This document shows, in pieces, positions 39,101 to 56,860 of a stretch of 64,000 bases of DNA. The stretch is from Paulownia fortunei (taxonomy: Eukaryota; Streptophyta; Magnoliopsida; Lamiales; Paulowniaceae), in NCBI GenBank assembly GCA_019321725.1, contig CM033121.1, positions 1,364,001 to 1,428,000 of the forward strand. Direction: 5' to 3'. The translations under genes were made by a program, and so were the position numbers. The stretch's first letter is position 1, and each line of letters starts with the position of its first letter. Below the pieces are notes generated by a model. It did not search any database. It worked only from the letters and a program-made list of their open reading frames with translations, and was not told where the DNA came from.

Positions 39101-39396
39101 GTGGATCTTGGCATCTCGATTAGCTGCACCAGATGCATTGGGAATTCGGTTGTGTGGAAGGACCATTGTTAGACCAACCCCATCACATGACATGGGCAGA
39201 TTTTTTGGTGTGGTAAATGTTGGCAGTGTTGTTGATGCTTGGTGGCATGATGGATGGTGGGAAGGAATTGTTGTGAAGAAAGAATCTGAAGACAGGCTAA
39301 ATGTTTATTTCCCAGGTGTGTTGTCATTAGCTTGGCTGATCTCTAAGTGTCTTTAATGTTTTTGACCTGTGTACACCTTATGTCCAACACTTTTTG

Positions 39397-39435
<39 letters not shown>

Positions 39436-40029
39436 TTTCGCCTGAACTAACTGTGTATGAAGATTGATTCTAATATAATCTTTAACTAATTCGCAGATGA
39501 AAAGCGAGAGCTCATATTCACTCTTGGTGATTTGAGGCATTCAAAAGAATGGTTTGACAATGGGTGGCAAAATATCAAGGAAAGGCCGGACCTTGTCTCG
39601 GCATTTTCTGTTATAAACAAAATGTCTGATATTGGCCAAGATGGTGCGCCATTTGATTACAGGGATAATGCTGCCCCCATCCATAATGATGCTTTACCTC
39701 AAAAGGTGATTAAGATTGGTGACACAATGGCTGACAGTAATGACAAGATGCCAAATGAGCCTCAAGTTATCAGAGATCTCTCAAAAGATTTTCTGCTAGC
39801 TCGGTTGCGGTGGAAATCATCAGGGAAGAGAAGACGTGGTCGGAGCCCTGTTCACAAGGTGCATTTTGGTACTAATAGTAGTAGTGTTGAGACAGGATTG
39901 CAGACTTTTGAGAAATTCTTTGTGAATTCATCCTTGAAGATCGATCCAGACATCTGCAAATATGCCAGTGATTCTCACTTTAGTTCATCAGTTGCGTCTC
40001 CTTTGACAAACTTGGTTATGTCTAGGTGA
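36103..40029 (+). CDS. BAH and agenet (Tudor-like) domain protein
   Basis: Exons 36103-36382, 37757-37830, 37940-38062, 38185-39003, 39099-39315 and 39497-40029 (stop TGA) join in frame to 681 residues. The N-terminal part resembles plant proteins of this type (EVHYYLKRSGGGRDLVVVG). A BAH-like module follows around residues 140-285 (VVRWFHKIDEIGF). Two agenet-like repeats lie at about 380-455 ([20 protein letters not shown], ending EWILASRLA) and 470-540 (GSVVDAWWHDGWWEGIVV, FTLGDLRHSKEWFDNGW). Near the C-terminus is a basic SSGKRRRGRS patch that could be a nuclear signal. BAH and agenet modules usually read histone modifications, so a nuclear chromatin role is inferred. The architecture matches the Arabidopsis family annotated as agenet plus BAH proteins, whose function is poorly known. 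Intron 1 contains a 146 bp tandem duplication. Confidence 0.88.
37120..37410. repeat. 146 bp tandem duplication in intron 1 of the BAH/agenet gene
   Basis: Two direct copies in register, the first starting near 37120 and the second near 37266. Both run from tttctaagatttttggctct to gggctgcaggaatatta. Only a handful of differences are visible by eye, for example gcaatcatgag versus gcaatcacctc, so the duplication is fairly recent. Each copy ends in ctgcag, which looks like a splice acceptor. Confidence 0.9.
39401..39432. repeat. (TC)n microsatellite
   Basis: A TC run inside the last intron of the BAH/agenet gene, located so as to add to its polypyrimidine content. Confidence 0.9.
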
Positions 40030-41887
40030 TTTTTTTAAGTATCTCGTCTAACTTCGTTCCCGGTCACTCTATTGGCCAATATTGTAGTGGAACCATCTGT
40101 ACATTCTTGCAGGTGATTAAGTTGATCTGTTTGTAGGATTTAGAGTAGATCTCAACTTGTGCAGAAAGATGTTTAATTGAGAAGTGAGGTGCCCAACCAT
40201 GTCGCCCCTTTGTATAAAATAGGTGACTGATGGCATGAGTGGCATATTGCCCCCAATCCACAGGCAGCAGTTTTGATATAGCAGAATAGCTCTTAGGATG
40301 TCTCTTTGATTTTTTCTGAAATCCTCTGTAGACTGTATTTATTTCTCAAATAAAAGTTTTGTAATCTCATAGCATATTTTTCAATTGCTTATAGACTTCA
40401 TATTTTGCTGGAGGTATATTGCGCACTGTAATTTTCTTTTCTAGGATATTGGGGAGCAACTTTTTGTTACAATATCCAAGTTCCAGGGTGGCTTAGACAA
40501 GATTCTGAATGCAGTAGTTATAAATAGAGGTTTCAGTTGTTTTCGAAGCTTTGTTTCAAAGTAAATTCTGGCGTGGCTAGAAAATTGTAAATGGAACTTT
40601 TTGGAAGGGTTATGATAGGCTTTGTAGATACAAAAATAATTCCTTATAAACAAACCTTTTCTTTATAAAGACATAACTTGCAGAGCTGGGAATGTATCAA
40701 CGAATTGATTTTATATGTTAATTATTCAGTAACATAAATTTGAATTACATTGATACTATCAAGAATCCTATGGATTGAAAAGCTTTTATCCCTACTCTTT
40801 TCTGGAAATATTTTTGAGTTCAGCGGAACCGTGTGCGCTTACAGCTATGATTGTATCAGTAATTTTAGTGATTTCAACAGATTTTATTTCATGAAGTTTT
40901 CATCAACCTGTCTTACAATAGTGCATCTGCCTTCAAATCAATCATCTAAGAAAGCATGTCAACTCACAGTATTAGTTTGTTTTGAAATTTTCAGAGTTTT
41001 GTTTCCATGATAATCAGGTCAATCTAGTTGGTTGTGCTTTGCAGTTATCCCTAAATACATTAAATAAGATGATCCTAAAACGTGCAAGCATGAAGATTAC
41101 GCAAGTCTAATTAACAATTTGTCAGTGCAAACATCGTCTGTCAAAGTCGTTGCCTTGTAAGGATTTCTCCAAAACATAAAGAAAAACCAAATGAATTTCC
41201 GTAATGGATCTTTTGGGTATTGTTTATACTTTTGTCTAGATTTGTCTCCCAAGCTTGAGTTTGGTTTTCCAAGTCAATATATAGTTTGTTAACTCTAACT
41301 CTAGTTCAAGATCGTTATAAGAATGTTTGTGTTCTGAAAAACAAGTTTTAAATTAGCTAAACGAACGAGGAAGTAACATGTCCATGACCAGTGTATAGTT
41401 TGAGAACGGTATTAATTCAAACAAGACAGGCCATAAGCCAACAGAAAGATGCCGTAATCTTACCCTTATTATTACCTAATCTTAATTTGACCTTATTGGT
41501 TTATTGCAACTAATCTGAGTGGTAATTGAGAGGTTTAGTCTTTAAAGCTACCTTAGTACAATAATTGAATGTGAAGAAAGTTCAAGGCACTGTGGGGCTC
41601 CCTTCATGAACAAGAGCATATTTGTCAACTGAAGACCTTTTCCCAACTTAACATATTTTTATTTCTAAAGCCCCTATTTTCTCCTGCCTAGGAAGCATAT
41701 AACTCAGAAAAGATGGCATAGTCATATAATTGTGGTAAGTGTTGGCAAATCCTTTTCATACCACCACTACCACCAAAACTTCTCTCTTATCACTCTTTCA
41801 CAAGATGAAAATGAGCTTTTGGCATCGGCTTTATTTGTGATCTTTTTTTTTTTCAAGCTGCTGCTTTAATTCTCATATGCCAGAAGC
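40030..41887. other. Spacer between the BAH/agenet gene and the first HMA gene
   Basis: The first 350 bases or so look like 3' untranslated sequence; aataaa is present at 40348-40353. The remainder is AT-rich with no recognisable coding exon. The promoter of the HMA gene must lie near 41700-41880, where I see no clear TATA box. Confidence 0.6.
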
Positions 41888-43485
41888 ATGTCCCTGGTAA
41901 GATGCAAAAAGGATCAGCTATCGCCAGCCGGGCCGAAAGGCGGTCGTCCTCCTCAGGCCACCCTAGCCGCCATCGAATCATTAGTCGTACCTCTTGTGAG
42001 TTTTTTCCATACTATAATTCTGAATTTCTTGCAAATATGCATTAGCTTCTCTCATCATAAGCTCATGCCATATTTTTCTGCTCCTGTTTTTTCTTGCCTG
42101 CCGTTGAAAGTAGGTGCAGGAAGTTGTATTTTTAGCCGATTTTCGGTGTGCGAGGTGCCAGCAGAGGGTGGCTGAGATGATGTCCAAAATGAATGGTAAG
42201 TCTTGTTCTGCACATGAATTCTACTTCAGTTGAAGTCTTTTTTTTTGCGGCTTTAGGGGAAGTCCTGTTCAGCCGTGTCATTCCACCAGTTGGGTGTGTG
42301 TGTGGGGTGGGGGTGGGGGTGGGGGTGGGGGTGGGGGTGGGGGTGGGGGGGAGGGGTAGATTCTGCCGTTGTGGTGGTGGTCCAGGGCGTCCATGTCTCT
42401 CTGGATAACCTTGATTTCGGCCGTAGTTAGTGGACCTTCCCATAGGATTCCTTTTTGCAATAATAATCTGGGATAGTGGCCCTGGCAAGCACTTGATAAA
42501 TTTGTTGTTTTTGAAGTGAAAAAAGTGACCTTTTCCTTCTGGGGCTAAAGTTTTGGGTTGAAGGTGATCAGTGACTGCAAATTTTCACATCTTGAAAGTG
42601 TAGCTTTGTAAGAAATAAGTACAGGAGTTCGAGGATGAAAATGATATATCATATTTTGTTGTATGTTTTTTTCATGATTAATTGGTGAAGCTGATCTATG
42701 ACCGTGAATTGACGGTTGCAATCATAGTATGAATCATTGATTGTCATTCATTTGGATTGGTAGAACCTAATAACAGGAAGAATTAGCAGAATACTAAAGC
42801 ATGTAGAAGACTAGAAGGTAATAAGACATGGGTAATAGTTGTTTTTGCTTTCTTATACAAACATTCACCAACCTTTTATTGACCTACTATTTTTTTTTTC
42901 ATGGGTATTTATAGCGACATCAGAATCACCGCTTGTGTGAAAACTAGCTCTCTTTTTTCCTTCTTTTTTTATGTGGGTACTACCAAAAATTGTAGGATAG
43001 TGACAAAATCACCGCTTGTGTGGAAACCTGTTTTCCAGTACAGTCCCCACTTCAATTTCTTGGAATAGACAAGTCTAAAAACATAAAAACTTTACCTAAT
43101 AATGTTCGCTTTTGACACCACTTACATATTCTTGGCAACAAACATATACTTTCATGACATAGAGCCCCATACCACCAAAATACACACACACACACACACG
43201 CAGAATTTGAGATTACTGCTTTCAAACAGAATCCTTTTCTCATAGAGCAATGATGGTTTATAATTTTGAAAAATTACATCTCACAAGTATTACTGATATT
43301 TTTGTTTGCATCTTTCAGGAGAGACTCAATCTGTGATGATTAGTGTTCTAGAGAAGAAGGTAACACTCACATGTACATATCCAAATGCTGATACGCTGCC
43401 CGGACGACAAGTTGCTTCTGTGCACAGGAGTTCATGGAGCAAGGTTTCCCTGATCGTGCGCCTGTTTCGCTCTTCCTGCACTTAA
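41888..43485 (+). CDS. Small heavy-metal-associated (HMA) domain protein, type 1
   Basis: Exons 41888-41995, 42114-42195 and 43319-43485 (stop TAA) give 118 residues. Exon 2 could instead start six bases later, after the second cag, removing two residues. The middle and end carry an HMA fold: VVFLADFRCARCQQRVAEMM with the metal-binding CxxC as C-A-R-C, then MNGETQSVMISVLEKKVTLTC, the second half of the ferredoxin-like fold. HMA proteins bind copper, zinc or cadmium ions, or act as interaction modules; here the CxxC is intact, so metal binding is plausible. There is no C-terminal CaaX box, so it is not a typical farnesylated HIPP; it ends in a basic, Ser-rich tail (RLFRSSCT). The N-terminal 35 residues, Pro/Gly-rich, are of unknown role. 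Intron 2 holds a G-rich minisatellite. A second, different HMA gene follows. Confidence 0.8.
42302..42356 (+). repeat. G-rich minisatellite (gggggt units) in an HMA gene intron
   Basis: About eight units of gggggt or gggtgg on the transcribed-sense strand, in intron 2 of the first HMA gene. Four or more G tracts with single-base spacers fit a G-quadruplex in the pre-mRNA. The count may be inexact if the assembly slipped. Confidence 0.9.
43181..43201. repeat. (CA)n microsatellite
   Basis: A short acacac run in intron 2 of the first HMA gene, about 120 bases before the acceptor. Confidence 0.85.
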
Positions 43486-44714
43486 CTGCTAACTTAAGTA
43501 TTCATACAGGAAAAGAAAGTACTTACTTGAAATGTGTTACATGTATGTAGATGCCAAATTTACTCAGAGAGATCTGTTAGAACCACATTTTACAGGTGCA
43601 AATAACATTCTGGCAGCGTTTGATAATATTTGTAGGATCTGTATTTCAGTGATAGAATTGCTACTTTGTAGTTTATTCCTGTCTCATTTCCGTTCCAACA
43701 ATTTGTGTTTCATTGTGTGTATTATATGGATACTCGCCAAATGTATGTAATCCATAACCAAATTTTTATATCAATACCTTTTGAAGAATCATCATGGTAA
43801 CTCCTTGCAATTTTACAAGTATCCTAAATCCGACTTCAATCTATTCATGCCCACTTGTATTCTGTCACCAGTGAGAGGATAATCTATTCTATTTATTCCT
43901 TTTTTTATTGGTTTTGTTTTGTTTTTTCAACAATCAACATCAATTTTCTTACTTCTGCATAGAAGGGAATAAGCAAAAGAAACGGTTAAACTTCAAAAAC
44001 ATGTAATTTGAATGTTGCGCCACCCGGTTTCCCTTTTCTGCCACTGCCAATGACAAACCATTAGATGCAAAAGTGACAAAGTGTAGCACATTAAGCCCAT
44101 CTCGCCCTTGTGACAACCTCATGTATCAACTCTTGTGTGGCGTCTTAAGACCTCAAATATGTAAACTTTAATGATTTATGCAGTTCCCTGCTGTGGATGA
44201 GAAAGGATGCTCCCTTGGTCAAGAATACAGTAGTATCATGTTATTTACAAGGCAAGGAAAAGTTGGGAAGATGACCAAATCAAGACATCCTGTTAAGGCT
44301 TCTAAACCTTGCACAGAATTAGATTCCTTGTTGAAAGACACAGACTTTCCATAGAAATACCAACCATGTCAAGAATCATGATCCTTTTAACACAGAAAAA
44401 GACCCAGTTTTTTCCTCCTTTTTTTAACTACTTTTTTGGGACAATAACCAGCTATTAATCTGGGATCTCGTCAAAGTTCCATGTCAGGAGAGGCAAGGAT
44501 TATTCTAACCATATTGTATCATCTGTGCAGTTATTCACATCCTCAGAAACTATTGTCCTGTTATTGACTTATATTCCAAATGTCTATTGGTCTTGTGCAG
44601 ATTTTTTGGAAGTATAGCAACTAGTTTTAGGTCTCCTAAGCAGTCTGATGTAAAAAAAAAAAAAAAAAACTACATTCTAACCTGATTTTTGTTTCATGTT
44701 CTTATCAAGAACAG
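43486..44714. other. Spacer between the two HMA genes
   Basis: It contains the 3' region of the first HMA gene, then presumably the promoter and small first exon of the second. I could not pick out that exon with confidence. A poly-A run (44652-44669) lies about 45 bases before the acceptor. No other coding signal. Confidence 0.5.
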
Positions 44715-45042
44715 GTCCATTGCATGGTGATGAGGACTAATCTTGACTGCAATGCTTGTTGCAGAAAAATGAGAAGAATCCTTCTTAATATGAAAGGTAA
44801 GGCTATTTCAATTCATCAGTTGTCCATTTATACTAACAATTAGTATCTAACAGTGCATCTGCCTTTTCTGTTACTTTGTTGAAGAAATAGAGACACACAT
44901 GATAGAGAAGCAACAGAACAAGGTAAGCGTCTATGGAAGATTTATTCCGGCAGATGTAGCAATAAAGATAAGGAAAAAGATGAACCGTAGAGTCGAGATT
45001 CTGGAAATTCAGGAGCTCAGCAATGTCAATGGTCATGTATAA
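44715..45042 (+). CDS. Small HMA domain protein, type 2 (first exon not identified)
   Basis: Two exons, 44715-44796 and 44885-45042 (stop TAA), read VHCMVMRTNLDCNACCRKMR then MKEIETHMIEKQQNKVSVYG and FIPADVAIKIRKKMNRRVEI. This is an HMA module with the metal-binding pair as C-N-A-C, followed by the second alpha/beta unit, and it matches a plant class of short HMA proteins sharing an IRKKMNRRVEILEI-type ending. The acceptor at 44714 (aacag) implies an upstream exon supplying the start; an internal ATG at 44724 is in frame but would cut the first strand, so I do not choose it. Metal binding is plausible; no substrate can be named. It is clearly not a continuation of the preceding HMA gene, which has its own stop and a different fold ending. 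Confidence 0.72.
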
Positions 45043-46641
45043 CAAATGCCCCCTCTCCTAGCACAACCCGTTTAGCTATTTACAGAATTTACGAGTTACT
45101 TATAGCACATCTACTCTCATGTCTCAGTGAAGAAAATTGATTGTTAGAGATCCATTTTCAAGATGTAGGCCACAATGGTTATGTAGATCAGTATAGACCA
45201 TAGCATATTTGTAGGTTTTTTTTCCTTGCTATGTATATCTTTGTAATAAAAATGCAACATTTGTTTGTTTGTAAAAAGGCCCTTATTCCCCAATTATTGA
45301 AACATCTTTGTAGAATTGTTTTTCAAACAACTAACTTTGTGAAATTGAAGAAAAGCAGCTATGCCATCAATGCTATGTAAGAAAGGCCTTTATAACAGAA
45401 TATATGTATCTGTCTTACCCTGAGGCTGCAAGAAATGATACCCTTGTATCTTCAAGAAAGAGATTAAGTACCCAGAGTAATTATTCAAGTATAACCGAAT
45501 TGCGCTATGAATGAAGCTACACATCACGTCTGTGTTACGTACTGTAATATATACCAGATATACTAAAGGAAATGTATGAAATTTGGTTGATCAGAATGAC
45601 TATTGTTCATGGCTTACACGGAAAGAAATGTAAATGAAAGTGGATTGGGTTTTGGGTTTATCATTTTCAAACCTGATTCGACTCAAATTCGATCTTTTTA
45701 TTTTATTTTTGTTAATTTTTTAAAATTTATTATATATATGTATATGATGCTGTATTTAGAAAAATATACTTTTAGAAAGTTTTAATAATATTTTTATAAA
45801 TTATAAAATAAGTCTAATGAATCTATCCATCGAATTTGAGTATTGACAAATTTGATTTTAAGTCATTAAAAATTTCAATGGATCGGTTCATTAAGGCAAA
45901 CTCAACCCAACTGCCATATCTATATTTTACAATATAAATCACGATTGATTTGAAGGGAAAAAAAAGAGATCTATTGCAATGATACTTTTTTTTGGTGTAT
46001 GAATATAAATTTAAAAATAGTTTTATTTTAAATTTTTTATTTTTTTTAGTACAATTTATTGAGCCCACAAAATTCATATACTACAGGAGAAGTTATTTAA
46101 GCTTTAACATATGAGATGACATTAGTAAATAGTAATTATTATATGCAACATTTGTAAGATGATATAAGTGTATTAAATAATTAAGAATGAAAATATATAT
46201 GACTGTATAAGCAAATCAATGAGTATTTACTCCTCTAATTTAGAAAAAAAAAAAAACCAACTCTATTGATTTTCTACATGGGATTAATCATGTGAGATGA
46301 TGTACAACATAAAAATGTTTTTCAAGGGCTAAAATGATTTAAAGTGTTTCTCAAAGGGATGCAAATTGAAAAACATAAAACAGGACGAGGATATTTTGAC
46401 ATATTTCTTAAACATAGGGGTTATTAATGATATTATGCAATTTTCTGGGGCAGCTAATAAATTTCTCTCGTTACATAATCTCAAACCTACTCTCAATCAC
46501 ATACGGTGGCAATCGTGTTACATACTATTCATCAACAAACAGATCTGTGTCAAAATTTCTCTCCCCCGGAACCCTACGCTAACCCTAATTCTATAAAATT
46601 TTCGCAAATCAAAATTAAATCTTTTTACCTTGTCACAGCGA
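45043..46641. other. Spacer between HMA type 2 and PRP4K
   Basis: The first 250 bases are probably 3' untranslated (aataaa at 45246-45251). The rest is AT-rich without a recognised gene. Just before PRP4K are a telo-box-like ctaaccctaatt (46579-46590), common in leaders of plant housekeeping genes, and a tataaaa (46592-46598), which is close to the ATG and may simply be leader sequence. Confidence 0.55.
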
Positions 46642-52540
<5,899 letters not shown>

Positions 52541-55500
52541 ACCATGATGCTGATTCTCTGACTACAGAACTGCTGTTGCATTAGATAATTATACATTTTG
52601 GTGTCGTCTCAATACTGAATTATCTAATTGGGTATTTATCTTTGTCTTCTCTGTATGCGAGAAGAATTCAGGAGACAGTTATTGGGGCATGGTTGAAGTT
52701 CTTAGAGATGATCTTGGGGGTGAGATGATCTTGGGGGAGGCAATTAACGGGGAGTTCTTTCCATGGATTGTTTTCTGTTTCTATTGTAAGAAACTCACTG
52801 AAGGCGTATTTCCCTTTGTTTGTACTAATTCTTAAAGATGACAATCAAGAAAGCTTGAAAATTATATCATTGTTTTTTTATGATTCCTATTTCCTTTTAT
52901 ATGCTGGACCTGATGTCAGCAGTTAAATTAGAGGCATTATTTGCCTCAGTGTAGATATCAGGCTACCAATACCTTCATCCATATACATATACATATATGT
53001 TGCGCATAGTGATTGTGGTTTTTTTCGGGATTTCATCTGGAAAGTTGGTATAGTTTTTTCACGTGCATGCCCCACCATTATATACTTTCTCCCAGGTGGT
53101 CTGTCTTAACAATGGATGTTTCCATTCTAATTTGGCATTTCCTGCTAGTTATTCTGCTGGCTTTTTTCTTTGTTCATTTCCTTCCTATAAACCGCTGTAG
53201 ATCTTTTGGGTTCTGGAGAGTCTAATCTAATCTTTCATTCAGGAAATCTTCCTATGCTATGAGGAAACCATTCAGTGGTTTAGATGATTAAAGGCACTCT
53301 GGAGAAGGTACCTTGGTTTGTTTATTAGGAGTTTACATGTGGAACCTTTGAGAACTAACAACATTTAAATGTCAATTACTTATGATTTTAAGAATCATTT
53401 GCCATGATTTGGATATTGGTGGTCTATTTTGAGGGTATTTTGTGTTCAGTGTTTTATACTTCTTTGAGTGGTTAATATGACTGCCTTAAGCTCCTTGTTT
53501 ATCTTCACAATATTACAGCCCCATAAGCTGTTGCTTACAATAAAAATCATTTATATTTTTTTCTCCTTTGTGATTCGTCTAATGTGGTCTAGAAGTTCTG
53601 AAGAATGCTTGTTTTTAGGTCCTTCATTGGTCTACTGTGATTTAGGTTACACCATATGTGCTTTTTTTTAAGATTGCGGATGCTTAGTTGTTGCTTCTGC
53701 TTTAGAGCTTCAATTGTATATTTCATAAAAGTAGCTATGTGTCTGATCCATGGTTTGGTTGTTCTGGAGGATTGTATGCATTTATGCCCCGGAGATGTTC
53801 AGATGCTGCTTTGAAGTGAAAATATTTCTGTAAGTCGCTCAATTTGATTTCATTTGTTGTCTTTTTGTGACAATACTTGTTAAATGATATTGAAATTTAG
53901 TTATGACCTGCATTTTTGGATTTGTAGGGTTTAGCCTCCTCGTTTCTACAAGTCTGGTGAGTACCCCTATTTTTTGCTTATTGTCCTACAATGGATTTAT
54001 TATTTGATGATGCTAAGATGCCCATTGTTTTCAAGTGTTCACCATTTTTGTAGTTCCTTTAATGCATTTTTTCAGTTGGTTGAAAATTTTGATCTACCAT
54101 TCGTATGATCTCCACTTTCATTGTTGCTTGTGGATGGTATTTGTTGTTTTTGGTGAATATGCTATCCTCCTGCAATCCTCGATTGTTCTTTTGTAAACTG
54201 AGATTTCTACATAAGGAACTCAATTGTTTGGCAGAATATCTCAATTTTAATTAGACTGCTTATCCAGACGTGTTTTCAATGATTAGGAACTGTGAGGAGA
54301 TATAGAATTTGTCTAAAACTCTGCCTATCAAGACCTTTTTTCAATCATTGGGACTACCATCAAAATAGAAGTCTTCTAGGCTTGCAAATAATCTCTGCAT
54401 ATTGAAGATGAAGCTTGTAGAAAATGCATGAAGGTTACGATCATTTTGCTAAAGTGTGTGTACCATGGATGCTACTGATACTTTAAGGGAGAGCTTTCTG
54501 GCTCATAGTTTTAGAGTTATGTGATCAGTAACCCACAAATTGTAGCCTTGAGGGCTGACCAATGTGCATTTGGATCTTAAAACATCTAGTTCATAATTTT
54601 CATTTGTAGGGTAGAAAATGGTTTGGTTTTCTGGAAAAAATGAAGTTTTCATGGGAGTTTGTGATATGTTTAGGAACTTATATCTGTTCTAGGGTATGCG
54701 ATCATGGAATTATGATAAAAACCCTCAACTCGTTTAGAATAAATTAATCATCTAAAAAAAGGATGGATGTCTTAAGAAATGGCAGAATCTTAGTGCATCT
54801 ACAAGTTTGATAGTGTCCTGTGTCACTCTGTCTTAATTATTTTGAGTCTGGACTATATTATAATTATCTTACATATTATTTTGTCATCTCCAGTTAGGCT
54901 GTTAGGAACCTGGTGTTTTCAGATGATTCATTTTTGTTTACTGTTTCAAGCTATAATTTTGGTGAGGGCTTTATTTTTTTTATGATCTTCAAAATTATAA
55001 ATGAAAAAAATGGTAAATTTGTATGTTTGTTTTTCATGGATCTTTTGCCTTATCAGAAATTCTTAGTTCTGCATACATGCTCTAATTATGAAGTACAATA
55101 CAGAAGGGAAAACCCCCTTGTCTAATGTTACAGTGCATGCTTTTCATGCACGTTTATGTGGGCTTTCTTATCCCACAGCTAATTTGACATGCCTTATTGT
55201 TTATTAACACGGTTCCATGAGGTGCCCATATAATTAACATGATCTTGAAAAATGAAAAATTATTTGATCATACATAGTGAACTAATAGGGAATGATGAGT
55301 TCATGATTGACTTGCTCCTCATATCTTTTCTTCTTTTCCTTTTTCCGTTACTCTTAATGTTCGAAAATCATCTTACTACACTAGGACTTTCTACAGACAA
55401 TATTGTATATGGGTATGAGAAGTGGGGGAGAGGATGTCTTGGTATTTATGTTTATGCATGAGCCATAAACTTTCCATTTGTTGTCTGCTTATGAGCAATT

Positions 55501-56723
55501 GTTTGTATTTCTTGAAATGTCCCTTGTTAAGTATGATTGTCCCCGCTGTTTTGTTACTAAAAAAGATTTGTACCTGTGAAGAGCCATGAGGCTAAGGCAG
55601 GTGTTTAAACTACAAATATTTTGGGAATTTGCTTGTATATTTGAGAGGTGATCATAAAAATTTGAGGCCTGGTCCCCATAATTCAATTCTAAGTGCCATC
55701 TTGTAGTTCACGCTACCACCCGTCTCCCACCTCTCTCTCACACAATTATGCTGAGGGTTCAAGGTGGTCTAGAAGTGGAGGATTATGTAGGGTACACATG
55801 CCTGGTGATTCCCTCATTTCATTGGTCAAGGGATTAGCAGATGGAGTGGCTAAAATTATCTGTTACATCAGTGATGCCATTTCTTTAGGCATCATAGACA
55901 TCCTATCATGTGCATAATGTAATGAGATTGAAGTTCCATGTGACGAGTTTGACTTGTAGGAAGAACATGTGGTTTCGTGGTTTCATTCTTCCTTTCTCCC
56001 TTGTCATTTTTCTGTCACGTGGATTTTCTGTTTTCTTATGTTACTGAACAAAGAAGACATCTTGTCTGTGAAACTTGTATATTATCTAGGTCATCTACTG
56101 TAGTTGTGTGTAATAATGCAAGTTTTTTGTTTATAGTCAAATTTGTGCAACGCCGCATTTAAAAATTAAGAGTTATGTTAGAATCGTAGCAAATGAATGC
56201 CAGTCTTGAGTACAATATTTGATATTGTGTTTTCAGTTTAAGACTTTTACTTTCGGGTGGATTGCTAGTAGTTTCATTGGTTTCAAAATTTTAATGAGTT
56301 TTCATACTTATATAATCATTTCTGTGGAAACCCTGAAATTTCAAAGTGAATCTAAGATTGAAATTGGATTTTGTAACTTGAAAAAGCTTGGAGATGTTTG
56401 GATTTGATGGCATGTTGGGTTTTGGTGAATTAATAAACCTGTATAGGTTGATGTTTTCCACGATATATCCATAATGCTTAGAGACTGAAATCTAAAGATG
56501 TTGGTTTGTAAAAGTTGAGACGCCTACACTACAAGAACCTTAACATTGGATTTGGAAAAATAAGTTTTGAAAGAAAACAGAAACAAACGATTTTATCACT
56601 CAGTGATGTGTTTGAGGCCATTTTGCTAGCTGTTTTTAGTAATCCTCATGTATCCCCCAAAATTTCATTCTACTGCCAATCTTTTGGAGGGCATGGCTCG
56701 GTAGAATGCTTTCATTCTTTCTA

Positions 56724-56860
56724 GATTTTTTTTTTGTTTTTTACGGAAGGGTAAGTCAGTTCGGTGCGACAGACAAAGATTAAGTGGTGCAGGGGATTCG
56801 AACGTGAGATATGTGACTTCAAATTTTTACCTAATACCACTTGACCACCTCAGGAGAGGC
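56724..56860 (-). mobile_element. tRNA-derived SINE
   Basis: On the minus strand the element begins near cctctcctgagg, then has an A box (tggtcaagtgg, 56847-56837), a B box (gttcgaatc, 56803-56795) about 40 bases on, and ends in an A-rich tail (56745-56724, a run of A broken by C). Both internal RNA polymerase III promoter boxes plus the tail and length of about 135 bases are typical of plant SINEs. I could not confirm a target-site duplication, although a short atcta occurs at both sides. Confidence 0.75.

Noticed and set aside
42132..42488. Minus-strand open frame rich in Pro and Thr
   Set aside because: Its long PTPTPT run is the reverse reading of the G-rich minisatellite in an intron of the HMA gene.
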